From Viscum album (Eukaryota; Streptophyta; Magnoliopsida; Santalales; Viscaceae), in assembly GCA_963277665.1 (NCBI GenBank), contig OY728152.1:1184648357-1184712356 (forward strand): 64,000 nucleotides of DNA, in the 5' to 3' direction. Of the stretch, positions 39,501-49,869 are shown piece by piece (within the stretch, counting starts at the first letter, position 1; each line of letters begins with the position of its first letter). The notes below the pieces were generated by a model. That model was not told where the DNA came from and ran no database searches. It saw only the letters and a program-made list of their open reading frames with translations. The translations under genes and the position numbers were made by a program.

Positions 39501-39732
39501 TTTATAGTTGGGCTTCTATTCTGCCTGCTTTACTTTCCGCACTTAAATTTTTGTTCAGTATTACTTAGTGTTTTCTTCTATTGCGTACTCTGTTTTGTTT
39601 GTATACTTTTATAAAGGCAATGACTTCCATTTTTATTGGGATTTACACATTCGGTGTTATTCTCCAGCCTTTGGCCTATTGAAGGCGGGATTGGGGTAGT
39701 CTCGGCATGGGCCCCAAGGACGGGTCGCGACA
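36541..39732 (+). repeat. Element C 3' LTR
   Basis: TGTAAAGACC to ..GGGTCGCGACA, 3192 bp with intact TG..CA. Pairs with 30676-33900. Its GC-rich island (37725-38140) supports a long antisense open frame (37759-38373, 204 codons, minus). That frame is rich in G, P and R and without recognisable domains, so I do not call it a gene. Confidence 0.9.
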
Positions 39733-39737
39733 TGAAA
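39733..39737 (+). other. Target-site duplication of C, right copy
   Basis: Tgaaa follows the 3' LTR; see 30671-30675 (ttaaa). Confidence 0.55.
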
Positions 39738-42700
39738 AATAAATTATTTCCTTGTAACTAATTAAAATATTTTATCTTTATAACCTTGGGAATGATAAAA
39801 GTTAATGGGTGAGAGGAAACGTCCTATATGGATTACATGAATCAACAATAAGTGAAACAATGTCAATAAGGATTAATATAATGGGATGGTAAATTACTTA
39901 AAACACATTCCATCATTAAGATGGGAGTGTAAATGCAACCACATATTTTATCATAGTGAAATTACAATGGAATGTAATAAATGAATAATGATTGAAGAAA
40001 ATGATTAATCATTGGACTTCATGAAGCTGGAACTTGAACCATTATACCATTATGGATGTTTATTTTTGTGGGTAAAAACCTATATGATTATATTTAGAAA
40101 AAAACTGAAATGGTTTTTTTTAAACCAAAAGTCTCATGAATTCTATTGATGCATCAATGAGATATCTATGCACATACCATACCATTCACTACATGTCGAA
40201 ATCATTCATGAGACTTATATTCAATTTTTGAAATATATATATATATTGACTTGAGAATATATATTCATCAATATTTTCCCAATTTTAAAAAATTAAAATA
40301 ACATCGTATGTAAAAAAGATAGATGAATACGTTAATAATAAAATCCACGATACATGAAATATTTAAATTTTATAAAACCATCAATGAATTATTATCACAA
40401 TTGAAAGGAAAGTATACACATGCCACATACAATGAATTTTTGGAGGAAAAGGAATAACCAAAATTAATGTCATAATGTTGTCCATGAAAGAGAGGATTTA
40501 AATCAAAATTAAATATTATTAAATCAAAATATGCCCAAATAATGTAAATTATGATGAAACCAACAAAATACATGTAAATGGATTGTTTTTGAAACAATAG
40601 TAATGGTATGCTTTAGTTTACTTTATGGGAAAATATTAAATAGAAATTAAAATTGATAAAAGAAAAAAATTTTGTATAAAATATTGCAAGAATAATAATA
40701 TATTTACAAGATAAAATGGATTATTTCAGAAAAATAATGGTATCTAAACACAAATTATCGATGGATAATTAAAATGAATATGAAATTTTGATGTTCCCTC
40801 TTGTATGGTTTACATATATAAGAAAATATAGTAGGGAACTATTTTAAGACATGTATTTACCTATTAAAGGATGATGATACGATATAGACACATGAGTTTG
40901 GATCATCTACATAGAATTAATATGATGTAAATAAAAATAAAGTATAATTAAATTTCGGTAGATATGGAGAAAGAGAATCTCGATTGAAAAATGGAGGTTC
41001 GGAAAAAATCATATATTTTATGTCTAAAATGTATTCTACACAATAACATAATTTCCTAGATAATAAGATTAAATCCATTAATTAATTAATCTCAAACCTA
41101 TTCAATATTCAATTTATGCTTAAAAAATTTATTAGGCTCATTTATTTCCAATTTAATGATTTATATATATAGTTTTATCTTATGAGAGTGTTCTTTTCCT
41201 TGGTTTACATTATCAATTTACTTGTATACATTTATGGAAAATCATGTAAATTGAAAATTTATTTCCATAATTGAAATTAGATGAAATTAAGTAAATTATA
41301 TAACATTATATTTTTATATATTACATTTATATATGATATGAGGAGTAATTATTAGATTAATCATTTGGGACAACTGATTTTATTATTGTGGTGTTTTTTT
41401 GATCAGCAAAAAATAATTAGGTTTTTTAATTAAAATTTTATATTTATAATAGTTACAAAACATTAAAAAAAATTAATAAATATATTCTAATATTTTCTAA
41501 CTGTATAAATATTTTTATTTCCATAAATGATGGAATAATTTAAAAAAAAACATGTTACCAATAAAGGTGGTAAATCTGCACCTCAGTAATGATGTTTCCA
41601 TTTTATAAACAAAAGGAAGAGGACAAGAGGAAAGATTGTAGATTTTCTATTTGATATAATAATATTATATTATATATAATATGTTTGAGTTATCATTCAT
41701 TTATGGTTAGTGGAGTTAAGGAGAGTATAAAATGATAAAAGAAAATGAAAAGAATTTAAATAATATGAATGAGGAATTTACGTCCTAAATTATTCTCTAT
41801 GATAATCTTCATGGTGAAATTGGTTGTGATATTTTGTTGAGACCATAACCTCCTAGATGTGTGAAGTGGATTTATAATAGTATTGGGCTTAAATTATACA
41901 TGATCAATATCCGATGATATTGGAGATGAAGAGGTGGTGGGGGATCTATTAATAGGGTATTAGAGAAGTTTTTTCTAATTTTATTCATTTGGATATGATT
42001 TTCGATAAGGAAAATAATTAGTAATGACTCTATAAATATATATAGTAAGAAGATAAGTATAGTTATATAATACACAATTTACATTTTATATCACTCATGG
42101 AATAGTGTGATTAAATTATAATAATCTATATATATATATACAATAATATATTGCATTATATTATTAACAAAAAATTCCACTATTTTAGAAAAATACAAAA
42201 ATACTCAAAAACCATTTCTCAAAATGTAGACTTCAAAAATGTGATAAATGTTTTGGAAATAAATATTGATATATGAGAAATTTAATCTTTAATTAAATTT
42301 ATCATTTTTTTAAATAGTAGTTTTAAAATTATATTTGTTTTTTAAACCTAATAAAAAATTAAATAAGTAATCGTAAAATTGCTATATAATCCATAGAAAT
42401 CAAATTATTAATTTCTAAACACATAATAAGAATATAAATATTATTTTAAATATATAAATTAACTACAAAATTTAATATAAACATTTATGATTTCATGAAA
42501 ATTTCATCACAATTTTAATAATTTCAAAATCCTTAATTTATAAATACTTTTATATATCTATGTCATGTTACAGGAAGATGAAGAACTTTTTTATACATTT
42601 AGAGGTCAAGTTACTATTCTAATTGTTACATTACTATTCATGGTGGCCCAATTAATATTTAAAGGGAACAATTATAACTTATTATTAATTTTTTTTTATT

Positions 42701-42840
42701 TTAAGATAGGTTTTTTCTGAATCATATATTATTTATTTAAGAATATATATACAATAAAATCATGGTGTGATATAATTTGAAAATTCATAAATGGAAATTT
42801 ATTTTACAATTATGATACAGTGAAAAATAATACCAATGCA
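39738..42840 (-). repeat. Element B 5' LTR, second fragment
   Basis: Resumes the alignment with the B 3' LTR exactly where it stopped at 30675. Matches include 39790-39910 with 22560-22680, 40320-40505 with 23060-23260, 41565-41640 with 24340-24415 and 42600-42690 with 25400-25480. The outer end at about 42840 (..aatgca) is approximate. Very AT-rich, with no coding potential seen. Confidence 0.75.
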
Positions 42841-43473
42841 CCAAAAGTCTGTGGATGTAACCAAATTTGACCTTAAGATTAAGAGGCCATGCTCATGAAA
42901 TTACTACACCAAAAGATAAAATTATATTAAATTTGATGACTTATAAATTGATCATCTACTATAGAATTTGAAATGTTTTAATTTACACTTATTATACTCA
43001 CTCATTTATATATGAATAATTGTATATTGGTTTCACATCACCTCCTCATTTATTTTAGATATATTTGGTAGTAAAATCTATCAAAAATTACTATAACTGA
43101 ATTTCATGTCTATAGATTATTTTTGATATATGTCAATGGGAAAAATGTACCAAGGAAAATTTTAAAAAACACTAAAGTTAAATTTGATTGAATATTGGGA
43201 ATGGATTGGCTCTCTCAACATTGATCTCATATCAACTATCTAATAATATATGTTAAATTATATATTATGTGTACATGTGTAGTCAAATATAGTTATGAGG
43301 ATGGACATAGAAAAAATATTATAATTACATCCATCAAATGAGTTTTAATATATATTCATGGTTGATATTTGTCTCATATGGTTACTAGAATATCAAAAAA
43401 TAAATAATTTAATTTTTTAAAAAATATGTTGATGTTCTTTCAAATGATGTTCATAGATATCCAAAAAAAATAT
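42841..43473 (+). mobile_element. Element E, right part, between B and D
   Basis: About 630 bp of AT-rich sequence between the outer end of B and the LTR of D. Around 42885-42905 the bases ggccatgctcatgaa would read G-H-A-H-E, like the second half of a Gag zinc knuckle. A clear protease motif follows at 43192. The order Gag end then protease, on the plus strand, is that of a gypsy element, continued from 22106 if B is removed. Confidence 0.5.
43100..43245 (+). pseudogene. Element E protease C-terminal relic
   Basis: Plus-strand translation gives YVNGKNVPRKI, then KFD, a stop, ILGMDWLSQH (43192-43221) and, after a stop, SHINY. The block ILGMDWLS is identical to the conserved motif at the end of the gypsy retropepsin domain. 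The preceding NG and following H-I-N-Y also fit. No reverse transcriptase follows because D is inserted about 230 bp later. Confidence 0.75.
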
Positions 43474-43583
43474 GATGTTGACCAACGTAATGGCCTAGGT
43501 TTTTGTGGTCTATTACTTTGTGAAAATATCAAGTTGGTTTTTCAGCTCTAGGAGTCTTAGGGAAGTTTGGCCTAATGTTAGGC

Positions 43584-43775
43584 GTACCGGTAGCTCGGTT
43601 TACCGGTAGCCACAGCCTACCGGTAGCTCTGTTTACTGGTAGCTCGGTCTACCAGTAGCTGCAGCTTACCGGTAGCTTGGTCTCCCGGTGGCTGCGGCCT
43701 ACTGGTTGCCTGGCTACTGGTGGCTTTCCGCCACCTCTAGCTCTTGGCTACCGGTGGCTCTCGCCTACCCCCATG
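43584..43775 (+). repeat. Tandem array of CTACCGGTAG palindromes in D 5' LTR
   Basis: About ten imperfect units of roughly 17-19 bp share the self-complementary core ctaccggtag (variants taccagtag, actggtagc, ctaccggtgg). It lies upstream of the TATA box, in the expected U3 region. The 3' LTR has the same array at 51582-51725. Confidence 0.8.
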
Positions 43776-44031
43776 GGGATTTCCACTAGCGCTCCCTTTT
43801 TGCACAAATTTGGTTTTAGACCCTATTTTGACCAAGTTAATCTTGTTTTAAAGCCCGGTAACACCCATAAATATCATTTAATTAAATATTTAAATGAATT
43901 AACCTGGTGTGTACATCGGTTTAAATCGCACGACCATTTAATGGCATGTGGGGTTTCTCAACCGCGTGGTCAGTGCACGACCCCCGCTCCTTATGCGTTT
44001 CCACTTTGTTATCTCAACCGTCCCCAGAATT

Positions 44032-44037
44032 TATAAA
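44032..44037 (+). promoter_or_regulatory. TATA box of element D 5' LTR
   Basis: Tataaa sits between a C-rich stretch (gtccccagaat) and a pyrimidine-rich run starting ttcttcttttc. The 3' LTR has ccttataaaaaaaggg at the same place, so the element is conserved between the copies. Confidence 0.6.
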
Positions 44038-45339
44038 CTAAAGGTTTCATCATGGGTTTCTTCTTTTCTCAATCACCCTGTTCTATTAGTACCCTTCGTT
44101 CAGATGAACCTCCTTTCATTCAGAAGAGTTGCATCGCTATCCGTGATGTTTCGCGCCCGACCTTAGCGTCGATCGTTGATCAACAGGTAGGGTTTTACCT
44201 TCGACTCTCCATTCTGTGCATCTTGCAAGGTGGGCATGCTTTTGATTCTATAGAATTGAATGGACCAAACCTTAATGAAATAATAAACCGATTCTAAATA
44301 ATGAAGGTAGAGGGGTGTGATCGATGATTCCTTGATTTATGATCTTCCATGATTTTTGATTCCTGAATTCTGTGGGCTTATGCCTTTTGAAAATCATGGT
44401 CGTTGGTGGTATTTCTTTGTGCACTAATGAACGCTTAGTTCTGGTGACGTTTAAATGGATTGTATTGTGGTGGATAACCCTTACTGTGTAATTTTTTTTT
44501 TGTTAATTACGTATATTCGTCTAAATAAATTGGAAGCACTAGGATCAATCCTCTCTGTGATAATCCCAGTTAATGGACATCGAATTTGAAAATCATGGAG
44601 TGTGTTAAATCTTATAAATCTGAAAATACCGGCATTGACCTGCTTTGTGTTGGTGGTAGTGGTTTTGTTATACCCTTTCACGGACCGATTTCTGGGGGAT
44701 ATGGGTGGGGATGGGATCCCCTATTGTTATGGATTCAGTGGTTGTGAATTTTTTGACCGGGTGGTTACTTTGTTTATATCACGGATTAGGGGGGGGATCC
44801 TCTGTTGGTGAGAAACCGTTTGGCTCCTGGATATTGAAAATAGGACTGTATCTTGGGGTTTTACTTTGGTTGTTATAGATTTATGAGAGAACCGGGTGTA
44901 GATGTTATAGTTAATGCCTCAATGTTTGCTTTCCTAGACTTGTGCTTATGCTTACTAGTTTACCATGTTGGTGAGGAGCTTAGTTAAACATCATTACTAA
45001 TCATGAAAAAAATGGGACACATGGATTTTGTTGACGAGGGTTGGGACTCGGACTTGAGTGTTGTTTCTGTTCATTAGGCTGGCTGAAAAAAAACCTAAAC
45101 TTGGCAGAGTTCTTGTTACATATATATATATATACTTTTAGTTTTTTTGTTTCTTATTCGCACCCCACCCTAGTTGAGCACTTAGTGCCGAACACCCCCA
45201 TTTCCTGGGGGAGGGTGTTTTTCCCTACACTTCTACTAGTGGATGGTTTTTATCTCCTTTATGCTCATTTTCCCAGATATTCCAAGTATCTTTGGGCAGG
45301 TTTTCATGGACGGATGTCTATTATTAGCTCATGAACCTT

Positions 45340-45610
45340 CGGGAAGGGTAGAGTGGTGGTTGTCCCAGGTGTGTGCGGGCAGGTGGTTTCCCAAGTGTCT
45401 TCGGGATGAGGCCCAGGAGTCTTCGGGGGTGGAGGTGGATCTTTTATCCCATGTTTCTTCTGGTGTGTCTGTGGTAGTTCTGGCCTAGTTTTTTTCAGGC
45501 GTGGTTATGTATGACATTCGTGGCCTAGGTGTTTGCGGGGGGGGGGGGGGGGGTTTGGCAGTGGGACTGCTTGAAGTTGTATCCCAGGTGTGTGCAGGCG
45601 GGGTTGGCAG
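45340..45610 (+). repeat. GC-rich tandem repeat and G run in D 5' LTR
   Basis: Imperfect units built on cccaggtgtcttcgggcgtgg, spaced about 30-40 bp apart, downstream of the TATA box. They include a run of 18 G at 45537-45554. The 3' LTR has the array at 53285-53560 without the long G run, so the run expanded in one copy or is an assembly effect. Confidence 0.7.
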
Positions 45611-46317
45611 TGGGACTGTGGTGAGAATGGTGTGATTGGTTCTATGCGTAGGATGTCTTCAATAACCAGTGGGAATTTTGTGTGGGTTACCCAAACATCG
45701 ATGTGCTATTACTATACATTACATGACTTGCGTTATTTGGGGAGTTTTCCTTGGTGAGGCTTGGGTGGATAGTTTACCTTGATAGGTGTTTGGTTTACTC
45801 CTTTTCCCATGGTACTTTAGCAAATTCCCCCACATGTGCACGAGAGTCTTAGGTTTTTCCCTACTTAGTGTACTTGTATGCTCACCCTACGTATATAAAA
45901 CTGCTTTCATGTTTCCAGGAGGACTTCGGGGATCGTGCGGGACAATGCTAGCTCGAACCTTTGGGGTCGTTTCAGTTGCTGTTTTTCCTTCTTTGGAACA
46001 TTAACATTGTAGTCACATTTTACTTCGTGGTATTTACTTTTGTAACATGAATATGGGAATGGTTTACATTTGGCTTTGCCTTTCTTTTAGTTTTTGGTGT
46101 TGTTGGGTTTCATCATCTTATCTCCCGATCTGATAAAACAAAAAGGGTAATACCTTCAATTTGTGTGTAATTTCCTTGCCCTTGGTCCTAGATTCCACAC
46201 TGGGACATATAGAAGGCGGGTCTCGAGGGTCATTATATCTCATTAGACATAAAGAAAGAATGGCTTGGAAATATGTTGGCCCTTCCCTCCTTTTGGTGAA
46301 GGTGGGTCGTGACAGAA

Positions 46318-46329
46318 TGGTATTAGAGG
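46318..46329 (+). other. Primer-binding site of element D (initiator Met tRNA)
   Basis: Tggtattagagg matches tggtatcagagc at ten of twelve positions and lies three bases after the LTR end. The clearest primer-binding site in the window. Confidence 0.8.
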
Positions 46330-46685
46330 AAGTCGAGAGATACTATGGTGTCTGGAGTTAGGCATAGTGAGGATTGCATGGGATGGTAGGGAAACAGTGT
46401 TGGGGGACCTTGGTGTGTGAATTAGGCTAGGGAAGACCAGCTAGGACACGGGATTTTAGGGGCCCCCTTGATCCGATATTAGGACTCCAGACCTACCGAA
46501 CGACTAAGCGAGGCCATGCTGATTGCAGGTTAGAGACCCTAGGAAAGGTACATGCATCATAATGACTTGTGTTCTCATGATTATGGGGTGTCTTGGGAAT
46601 CAAGAATAAATAAAATGATTAATAAGTTTTAAGAACAATAGTCTGCACTACTTGGTCCTAGGCATTCCTTCTTTACATTGTAGCT

Positions 46686-47560
46686 ATGGCACCTCGAAGG
46701 CGACCACATTTGGTGTGGGCGATTGAGGCCCCAGAGACTACGTTGTCCGATCGGCAGAGAGCCGATCGAGAGGAGGAGGAAGACCAATGGGAGTAGGCAC
46801 TTCAGGCCTTCCAGCAACATCCCCTCAAGATATATGATGGTAACACCTCATACGTGAAGACAGAAGGCTGGATAGAGGAGCTAGTGAAGCTTTGGGCCTG
46901 ATTTGGGACCCAACTGAGTACTGGGTTCCACTGGCCGTCAGCTAGATGCGGGGAGCAGCGCGTTAGTGGTGGACGCTTTACCTGGGGGAGAGGAGAGTGT
47001 ATGAGGTGGCATGAGATGATTTCGAGAGGGAGTTCTGGGCGGAATTCCTCTCTTCGATGATGAAGGCGGAAAAGAGACAGGAGCAACTCCCCCTCTAGCT
47101 GGGGAGTATGTTTGTGAGGGAGATAGGAATCAAGTTCAAGGACCTCCTAAATTTTTCTCCAGAACCATAACCGTTGAGGAGTCTCGGGCATGGCGTTTAG
47201 AGGAGGGTCTCCGACCCTACCTCCATTATGTTGTTTCCCCCTTTACCCTGCCGACGTACTTGGAGGTCCATAAGAAGTCTGAAGTGGTGGAGATGATGCA
47301 CGCTATAAGAGGTGTGTCACAAGAGGGGATTCAGCTGGGACCATCGAAGGGGAAGGCCGTCAGCACCATGCCTCCAGCATCAAGACCCTCCAGGTTCCGA
47401 CCAGCATGGAGCAGGCCGCAGCAGTTCCTGTTCTTGTCCCCTGGTCCTCGATCTTTTCCTTCAGGCCCGGGACCATGGTGCTTCGTCTGTGGGAGCCATG
47501 GACTTCCCCGGAGCCCCATCTTCGGAGCCATAGATATCTCTGGAGCCCCATCATGACATT
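46686..47560 (+). pseudogene. Element D gag relic
   Basis: The ATG at 46686 opens a frame beginning MAPRRRPHLVWAIEAPE, then FQQHPLKIYDGN and GWIEELVKLW (the capsid start with W-x-x-x-x). After a frameshift come RRVYEVA, DDFEREFWAEFL and SMFVREIGIKFKDLLNFSP, which match the W-x-x-F-x-x-x-F and V-x-x-Y-x-x-K-F-x-x-L parts of the retrotransposon capsid domain. Near 47485 PWCFVCGSHG keeps C-x-x-C of the zinc knuckle, but the histidine and last cysteine are lost. A proline- and alanine-rich tail with repeated CAG codons follows. Gag would form the particle. Confidence 0.8.
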
Positions 47561-47812
47561 ATATCCAAATAATCAGTGGAAAACAGCCCCGACACCCGCC
47601 CCGGCAGCAGCTTCTAGCTTGGCCTTTCCCACAGCAGCAGCAGCAGCAGGGACAGCGAGCTAACGCTCCTCCGAGGGAAGACGTTGCAGGAGGAGGCCTA
47701 CCTCAGGGTTACCCTCAGGGACCTCCACCGAGGTGTATTCGGGGTGGTGGCTGACAGCCGAGGGGTAGTGGAGCTGGGTGTGGAAGTTTACACACCATCT
47801 AGGAAGCAGTTT

Positions 47813-48245
47813 CAGCAGGTTTGGAGGTCGTTCGAGGTACTATCAGTTTGTTTAGCACCCTTGCTTATGCATTTTTCGATACCAGAGCTTCACACCCAGT
47901 CTAGCCCTTGCCTTGGGTCTTGATGCCGAGAGACTTCAAGTTCCCCTAGTGCTAATTACACCTATCAGAGGACAGACCAACTTGTTATTTGTTTGTCGAG
48001 GGTGCAGACTGACGATAGGGCAACATCAGTCGGTTTGGGATCTTCTTCTACTACAGATACAACCATACGATTTCATCCTAGGCATCGACTGGCTATTCTC
48101 TGCGTGTTCCATCATAAACTGCCTCCAAGGAAGGGTTGTGTTCTCAGATTTGGGTGGCTGGCGTGTTTATTTCATTGGCGAGTGGAGCAATCAGAAGGAC
48201 AGCAGGCGAGAGGAACCCCTCCGCTCCTTGTTAGCCGAGCTGTAA
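47813..48245 (+). pseudogene. Element D aspartic protease relic
   Basis: Translation gives GLEVVRGTI, STLAYAFFDTRASH, a one-base shift, ALGLDAERLQVPL, VCRGCRLTIG and QPYDFILGIDWLFSA. The active site motif D-S/T-G-A reads DTRA, with glycine replaced by arginine. The ILGIDWL block and the following I-x-C segment are conserved. The run from 47913 to 48245 is open. The protease would cleave the Gag-Pol polyprotein. Confidence 0.85.
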
Positions 48246-49195
48246 GTGGAGTCAGCAGATGCTGAGATGGTGGAGGTGCCGAAGATCGTCTGTGGGTTTA
48301 TGGAAATCTTCCCTGTGGAGGTGATGACACTACCTCCTCGACGGGATATCGATTTTGGGATAGACTTGCAGCCTGGTGCTCATCCTATCTCGATGGCTCC
48401 TTACCAGATTGCATCTTCAGAGTTAGGGGAGTTGCAGATTCAGAATGAAGATATGAGGAAGAGGGGTTATGTTTGACCATGCGCGTCACCGTGGGGTGCT
48501 CCAGTATTGTTCGCAATGAAAGCAGATGGTGGTCTCATGTTGTGGATAGACTAAATGTGGCTGAATCAGGTGACAATCTAAAATTTCTACCCTCTTCCGA
48601 GGATAGACGATCTTTTCGACCTGCTGAAAGGGGCAGGATGGTTCTCGAAGATCGACTTGTGGTCTTGGTACCACCAGCTGAGAGTAAAGGAGAGTGACAT
48701 CCCGAAGATGGCTTTCAAGTGCAGATATGGACACTTCTAGTTCGTTGTCATGCCCTTTGGTGTTACGAACACCCCGGTTGTGTTCATGCGGCTTATGAAA
48801 TCCATCATTCGGGAGTACATGGATCGGTTCGTGGTTGTGATCATAGATGACATCCTGATATATTCGAGATCATAGGAGGACAATGCAGGGGACCTGGGGA
48901 CAGTTTTGTAGGTCCTCCGACAGCTTCAGTTCTATGGGAAGTTGTCAAAATGAAAATTATAGACATGAGAAGTGCACTTCCTCAGGCATGTGGTGTCTGA
49001 GAAGGGGGTAGTGGTGGACCCCTCAATGGTTGAGGCAGTTGTTTCTTGTGCAACAACCAAGAATGTGGAAGAGGTCTGTAGTTTCCTTGGGCTGGCGGGT
49101 TACTATGAGAGGTTCGTACCCAACTTCTCCCGAGTTGTAGCCCCTTTGACAGCCCTGACCAAGAAAGACCAAGTTTTCATGTGCATTGAGTAGTG
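48246..49195 (+). pseudogene. Element D reverse transcriptase relic
   Basis: Begins with the linker VPKIVCGFMEIFPVE, LPPRRDIDFGIDL and HPISMAPYQIA. Then SPWGAPVLF and KADGGLMLWID with frameshifts, and [17 protein letters not shown] near 48748. The catalytic palm strand [14 protein letters not shown] (about 48833-48873) has both aspartates present. From 48972, FLRHVVSEKGVVVDP and CSFLGLAGYYERFVPNFS follow, the thumb-connection region. There are many frame changes, yet nearly all motifs are recognisable. Confidence 0.9.
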
Positions 49196-49640
49196 CGAGT
49201 CAAACTTCAGCTATCTGAAGGTGAAGTTAGTTTGTGCCCCAGTTTTGAGATTACCTGAAGAAGGGGCAGAGTATGAGGTGTTCTGTGATGCTTCAGGACA
49301 AGGCCTGGGATGTGTGTTGATGCAGTGCCAATGGGGTGATCTCTTATGGGTCATGGAAGCTACGCCCTCATGAGTATAATTATGTCACCCACGACCTATA
49401 GCTTACAACGGTCATTTTTTTCAGTGATGTTATGGTGGCACAACCTCACCGGAGAACGCTTTTTCGTCTTCACATATCACAAAATCTTGAGGTATATCTT
49501 CATCCAGTGGGACCTAAACTTGTAGAAGTGGAGGTGGATGGAGTTCCTCCAGGATTACGACTTCGATATCTCCTACCCTTTAGGGAAGGGGAATTTAGTG
49601 GATGATTCCTTGAGCAGGAAATCACAGAAGGATGCGGTCC
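49196..49640 (+). pseudogene. Element D RNase H relic
   Basis: After LTALTKKDQVF come APVLRLPEEGAEYEVFCDAS and GLGCVLMQ, the first RNase H strand with its catalytic aspartate. Later MEFLQDYDFDISYPLGKGN and LVDDSLSRKS appear, the end of the domain. The region between is broken by stops. Confidence 0.85.
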
Positions 49641-49869
49641 GAGAGTCGGCAGACACCTGGAAGGAAATGGAGGAGTTGGCTACCTCACACCTGGATGCAA
49701 GGATGGACATCGGTAGAGGTTTCCTGTATCAGATGGAAGTTCCCTCACCTTGGTTTTAGCAATTGGAGGAATCTCAGTGGGGAGAGCCAGAGTGTGAAGT
49801 GATGCGTGACCGAGTTGACCGGGGAAATCCTCTGGAATGATGGATGGAGGATGGCCAAAACCAGATGCT

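Larger units (their letters stand above)
30676..39732 (+). mobile_element. Element C: internally deleted gypsy element with 3.2-kb LTRs
   Basis: Two LTRs (30676-33900 and 36541-39732) flank only about 2640 bp. The internal part has gag, protease remains, the end of RNase H and the C-terminal end of integrase, in order and on the plus strand. The reverse transcriptase core and the integrase zinc and catalytic regions are absent. It sits inside the 5' LTR of B with a near-perfect 5-bp duplication. It is younger than B but not recent, since its LTRs differ at many sites and gag has stops. It would need enzymes from another element to move. Confidence 0.9.
22107..42840 (-). mobile_element. Element B: ancient minus-strand Ty3/gypsy relic, split by C
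   Basis: A left LTR (22107-25556) and a right LTR (30275-30675 plus 39738-42840) flank an internal region that encodes gypsy pol on the minus strand. In gene order, reading leftwards, it holds a protease/RT linker, reverse transcriptase, the RNase H region, the integrase zinc-binding part, the integrase core and the integrase C-terminal part. The right LTR is cut by the insertion of C. Without C the element is about 11.7 kb. It is very AT-rich and full of stops. Confidence 0.85.
43474..46314 (+). repeat. Element D 5' LTR
   Basis: Ends ..GGTGGGTCGTGACA at 46314, four bases before the primer-binding site. It aligns well with 51523-53967 from 43531 onward. The alignment from 43474 (tgttgacc) to 43530 is weaker, so the start is approximate. 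It contains a palindromic repeat array (43584-43775), a TATA box (44032), a second tandem array (45340-45610) and an 18-base G run (45537-45554). Confidence 0.8.

Noticed and set aside
47331..47554. Open frames on both strands in the GC-rich gag tail of D
   Set aside because: Shadows of the proline- and glycine-rich Gag segment. Only the plus-strand frame matches Gag.
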